A stretch of DNA of 6,391 bases from Bacillota bacterium (GTDB lineage: Bacteria; Bacillota; UBA4882; UBA8346). The stretch is from NCBI GenBank assembly GCA_023394955.1, contig JAEWZY010000062.1, positions 1 through 6,391 on the forward strand, read 5' to 3'. Numbering within the stretch: position 1 is the first letter of the stretch; each line of letters opens with the position of its first letter. The translations under genes were made by a program, and so were the position numbers. A model generated the notes under the pieces. That model was given only the letters and a program-made list of their open reading frames with translations, made no database searches and was not told where the DNA came from. Below are positions 4,508 through 6,391 of the stretch, one piece after another.

Positions 4508-5368
4508 TTAGTTTTTAGGGATAATATATTTATAAATGTCTTTTAAAGTAAAGGAAAATAGAGCATAAGAACCATCCACTTTCCAACCATACATATTAGG
4601 GTGAGAAAACCTAGGGATCTTTATTTTATCAAGAACTTTAGATTTAGAGATATCAATTATATAAATAAATGCATCACTCATATTTAAAAAAGCCACTATC
4701 TTAGCATCTGAGGAAATAGAGAAATCTTCATATATTGAGTAGCTTATTGGTATTTGAACAGATTCGAAAGTCTTTGTTGAAAGATCATACTTTATAATAA
4801 AACAATCTGGTTCAACATCTCCAGGATATCTATTTTCTAAAAGGTAAATTACATTGCTATCTTTGACAGGTATTGGATGAAAATAAACCTTCTTAGATTC
4901 TAAAACTACTTCTTTTGTACCTTTTTCTATTTCTATTCTATAAATAATATATTTCTGACCTTGCTCACATAAATAAATATATCTTGAATCATATGTCCAA
5001 GATAATGATTCAATAAAATCATTAACAGGTATTTTATTTATAACTTTACCCTGAACATCATTAATATAAAGTGTTTTTTCCTTAATATAAGCATAAAATT
5101 TACCATTAACATCAAATACAGCCTTAGTTGCATTTTGAATTGTTTTTACAATTTTTCCATCTCGATAGATGTTAGCATAAAATAATGTTTTGTTTTGCTC
5201 ATCTTTTGTAAACATCGAAACGAAAAGAGTATCGTTTTTATTGTTAAGGGATACATAAGAAACATTTTCTTTATCACCAAATGACATCACTTGTTTCAAG
5301 CTAGATTCACTATTAACATTACATCCAATAAGTCCTATTATAAATAATATTAAAAGGAATTGTTTCAC
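4508..5368 (-). CDS. Beta-propeller-like lipoprotein, probable immunity protein of the Rhs toxin
   Basis: The 286-residue product starts with a short lipoprotein signal (MKQFLLILFIIGLIGC) with lipobox LIGC, so Cys16 should be lipidated and the mature protein anchored outside the membrane. The rest is beta-rich with WD40/TolB-like blades: VFDVNGKFYAYIKEKTLYIND, SLSWTYDSRYIYLCEQ, DSNVIYLLENRYPG, SISSDAKIVAFLNMSDAFIYI and KVDGSYALFSF. About five blades can be seen. It starts at GTG 5368, with GAGGTG 7 nt upstream overlapping the toxin's stop codon. The intergenic gap is 12 nt, which implies co-transcription. The gene directly after an Rhs C-terminal toxin is usually its immunity gene, and a surface-anchored lipoprotein fits a toxin acting on the cell wall. 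It has the low G+C content of the toxin tip rather than of the Rhs core. The immunity role is inferred; the lipoprotein call is strong. Confidence 0.75.
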   Translation of the reverse strand: MKQFLLILFIIGLIGCNVNSESSLKQVMSFGDKENVSYVSLNNKNDTLFVSMFTKDEQNKTLFYANIYRDGKIVKTIQNATKAVFDVNGKFYAYIKEKTLYINDVQGKVINKIPVNDFIESLSWTYDSRYIYLCEQGQKYIIYRIEIEKGTKEVVLESKKVYFHPIPVKDSNVIYLLENRYPGDVEPDCFIIKYDLSTKTFESVQIPISYSIYEDFSISSDAKIVAFLNMSDAFIYIIDISKSKVLDKIKIPRFSHPNMYGWKVDGSYALFSFTLKDIYKYIIPKN

Positions 5369-5380
5369 AAAATATCACCT

Positions 5381-6391
5381 CTATTGTTTTACATAGAATT
5401 CTACATCTTTATAAGCATCTGCCGTCCAAGACCAAGCCATTGTTTCTTTAGGTGGAGTTTCTCCAGATAATAGATTACTTCTTCCTTGCTGTGCCACTTC
5501 TGGACAAAAATCTCCGTTCCTATTGTATCCTCCCTTTCCAGGTGCTACAACAGTTATATGGTCTTTCGTAACCCCAGCAACAAATTTACCTTCATTTGCT
5601 AATTTTTGTGCCTCTTCAGCAGATACTTTTTGCCAACCATCCTTGTTAGCTGCCTTATCAGACATATATTTTTGTTGCTCTTCCACAAGCTTTGTCCAAC
5701 CCGTAGTTGGGTCAACAAAATTATTATGTTTTTCTGGATCGGCCTTATCATTCATTAATTCTTTACTACCAGTAAATAAATATAATACTTCAGCTGCATA
5801 AGCGTTACACCAAGTTGGATTTTTATCCTTTAGCCAACTTACTTCCGGATTCCCTTTAAATCCAGCATTAAAGTTTGGATTATTATGTACGATTTTTTCA
5901 CATAGATAAAGCCGTTCTGCATCATTTAAGGCATTTTTATCAGCAACATCTTTTACTTTTTCAGGGTCTATTTCATCCATTTTATAATTATCCGTAATAT
6001 CTTTATATGCCATATCCACTTTTTCTTTAGAAACTGTTTGTTGTGAAGCAGCCGGATCATTTTTTTCAGTTTTGCCTGTTGTTTCTGTTGAACCACTGTC
6101 TCCGGTTGAATCGCTATTATTGTCATTACTTCCTCCACCAAACCAACTTGAAACAGTATCACATATTGAATTCCAAGTATCACTAACCCAACTTGTAACA
6201 TCATCCCAGGATTCTCCGGTCGGATCAATTCGAGTAAGGGGATTATTTCCTGAGTACGAGTACAAATTCGGATTATTCGGGTCCGCCACCGGATCTTCCG
6301 AGATAAACCTGCCTAAATCCACGTCATACCACCGGGCATTGTAATAATGCAATCCAGTATCGGGATCAAATTCCTTTCCTGTAAAACTATG
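5381..6391 (-). CDS. Rhs/YD-repeat polymorphic toxin, C-terminal part with amidase-like tip (5' end outside window)
   Basis: The frame is open to the window edge, giving 336 visible residues of a much longer protein; the TTG at 6352 is not a real start. Residues 1-60 are the end of the Rhs-associated core: FTGKEFDPDTGLHYYNARWYD, LGRFISEDP, NPNLYSYSGNNPL and DPTG at 56-59. In Rhs/WapA-type toxins the variable tip follows. Here a Trp-rich segment (about 61-84) precedes a Gly/Ser/Asp/Thr-rich linker to about residue 120, then a globular domain. It has NPTWCNAYAAEVL (Cys195) and KFVAGVTKDHITVVAPG (His278), an arrangement like papain-fold NlpC/P60 or CHAP peptidoglycan amidases and type VI amidase effectors. 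The tip is likely to cut cell-wall peptides of competitors. The tip is AT-richer than the core, as expected of exchanged cassettes. Rhs identity is certain; the amidase call is motif-based, and other papain-like activities are possible. Confidence 0.85.
   Translation of the reverse strand, partial: HSFTGKEFDPDTGLHYYNARWYDVDLGRFISEDPVADPNNPNLYSYSGNNPLTRIDPTGESWDDVTSWVSDTWNSICDTVSSWFGGGSNDNNSDSTGDSGSTETTGKTEKNDPAASQQTVSKEKVDMAYKDITDNYKMDEIDPEKVKDVADKNALNDAERLYLCEKIVHNNPNFNAGFKGNPEVSWLKDKNPTWCNAYAAEVLYLFTGSKELMNDKADPEKHNNFVDPTTGWTKLVEEQQKYMSDKAANKDGWQKVSAEEAQKLANEGKFVAGVTKDHITVVAPGKGGYNRNGDFCPEVAQQGRSNLLSGETPPKETMAWSWTADAYKDVEFYVKQ

Noticed and set aside
5523..6344. Frames of about 90 codons on both strands inside the Rhs gene
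   Set aside because: They are alternative-frame shadows of the Rhs coding sequence.

Overview
The window looks like an accessory region of a Bacillota (Firmicutes, Clostridia-like) chromosome. The reasons are the purine-rich AGGAGG-type ribosome binding sites before almost every gene, some GTG starts, a Gram-positive style lipoprotein, a YD/Rhs-type surface toxin tail and a low G+C content. This taxonomic reading is inference. All convincing genes lie on the minus strand, so the window is best read from right to left.

Right part (about 4470-6391): the 3' end of an Rhs/YD-repeat polymorphic toxin gene runs off the right edge. Its conserved Rhs core ends at a DPTG motif. It is followed by a low-complexity linker and a C-terminal domain with a Cys...His arrangement like NlpC/P60- or CHAP-type peptidoglycan amidases. 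Twelve bases downstream is a lipoprotein with a predicted beta-propeller, which by position should be the matching immunity protein. A rho-independent terminator closes this pair.

Middle (about 3256-4468): an orphan two-helix membrane protein, flanked by short remnants, then a second minus-strand terminator (3445-3474) that separates this unit from the next.

Left-centre (about 1769-3344): a compact four-gene operon with its own promoter. It encodes a stand-alone HRDC-domain protein, a YspA-like (DUF2493) SLOG-fold protein, a 57-residue SymE-family protein and a 127-residue protein with two SymE-like units. The 57-residue gene is short and easily missed. Gaps between genes are 5, 27 and 1 nt. 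This domain combination is the best candidate for an undescribed stress or defence module.

Left (about 160-1768): an IS110-family insertion sequence, with a DEDD plus serine-motif transposase. Upstream of the transposase is a noncoding leader that folds, on the transposase strand, into three strong hairpins and is a good bridge-RNA candidate. The first about 160 bases hold no gene but carry short repeats that may be the end of another insertion sequence. Overall this is a mobile, conflict-related island.
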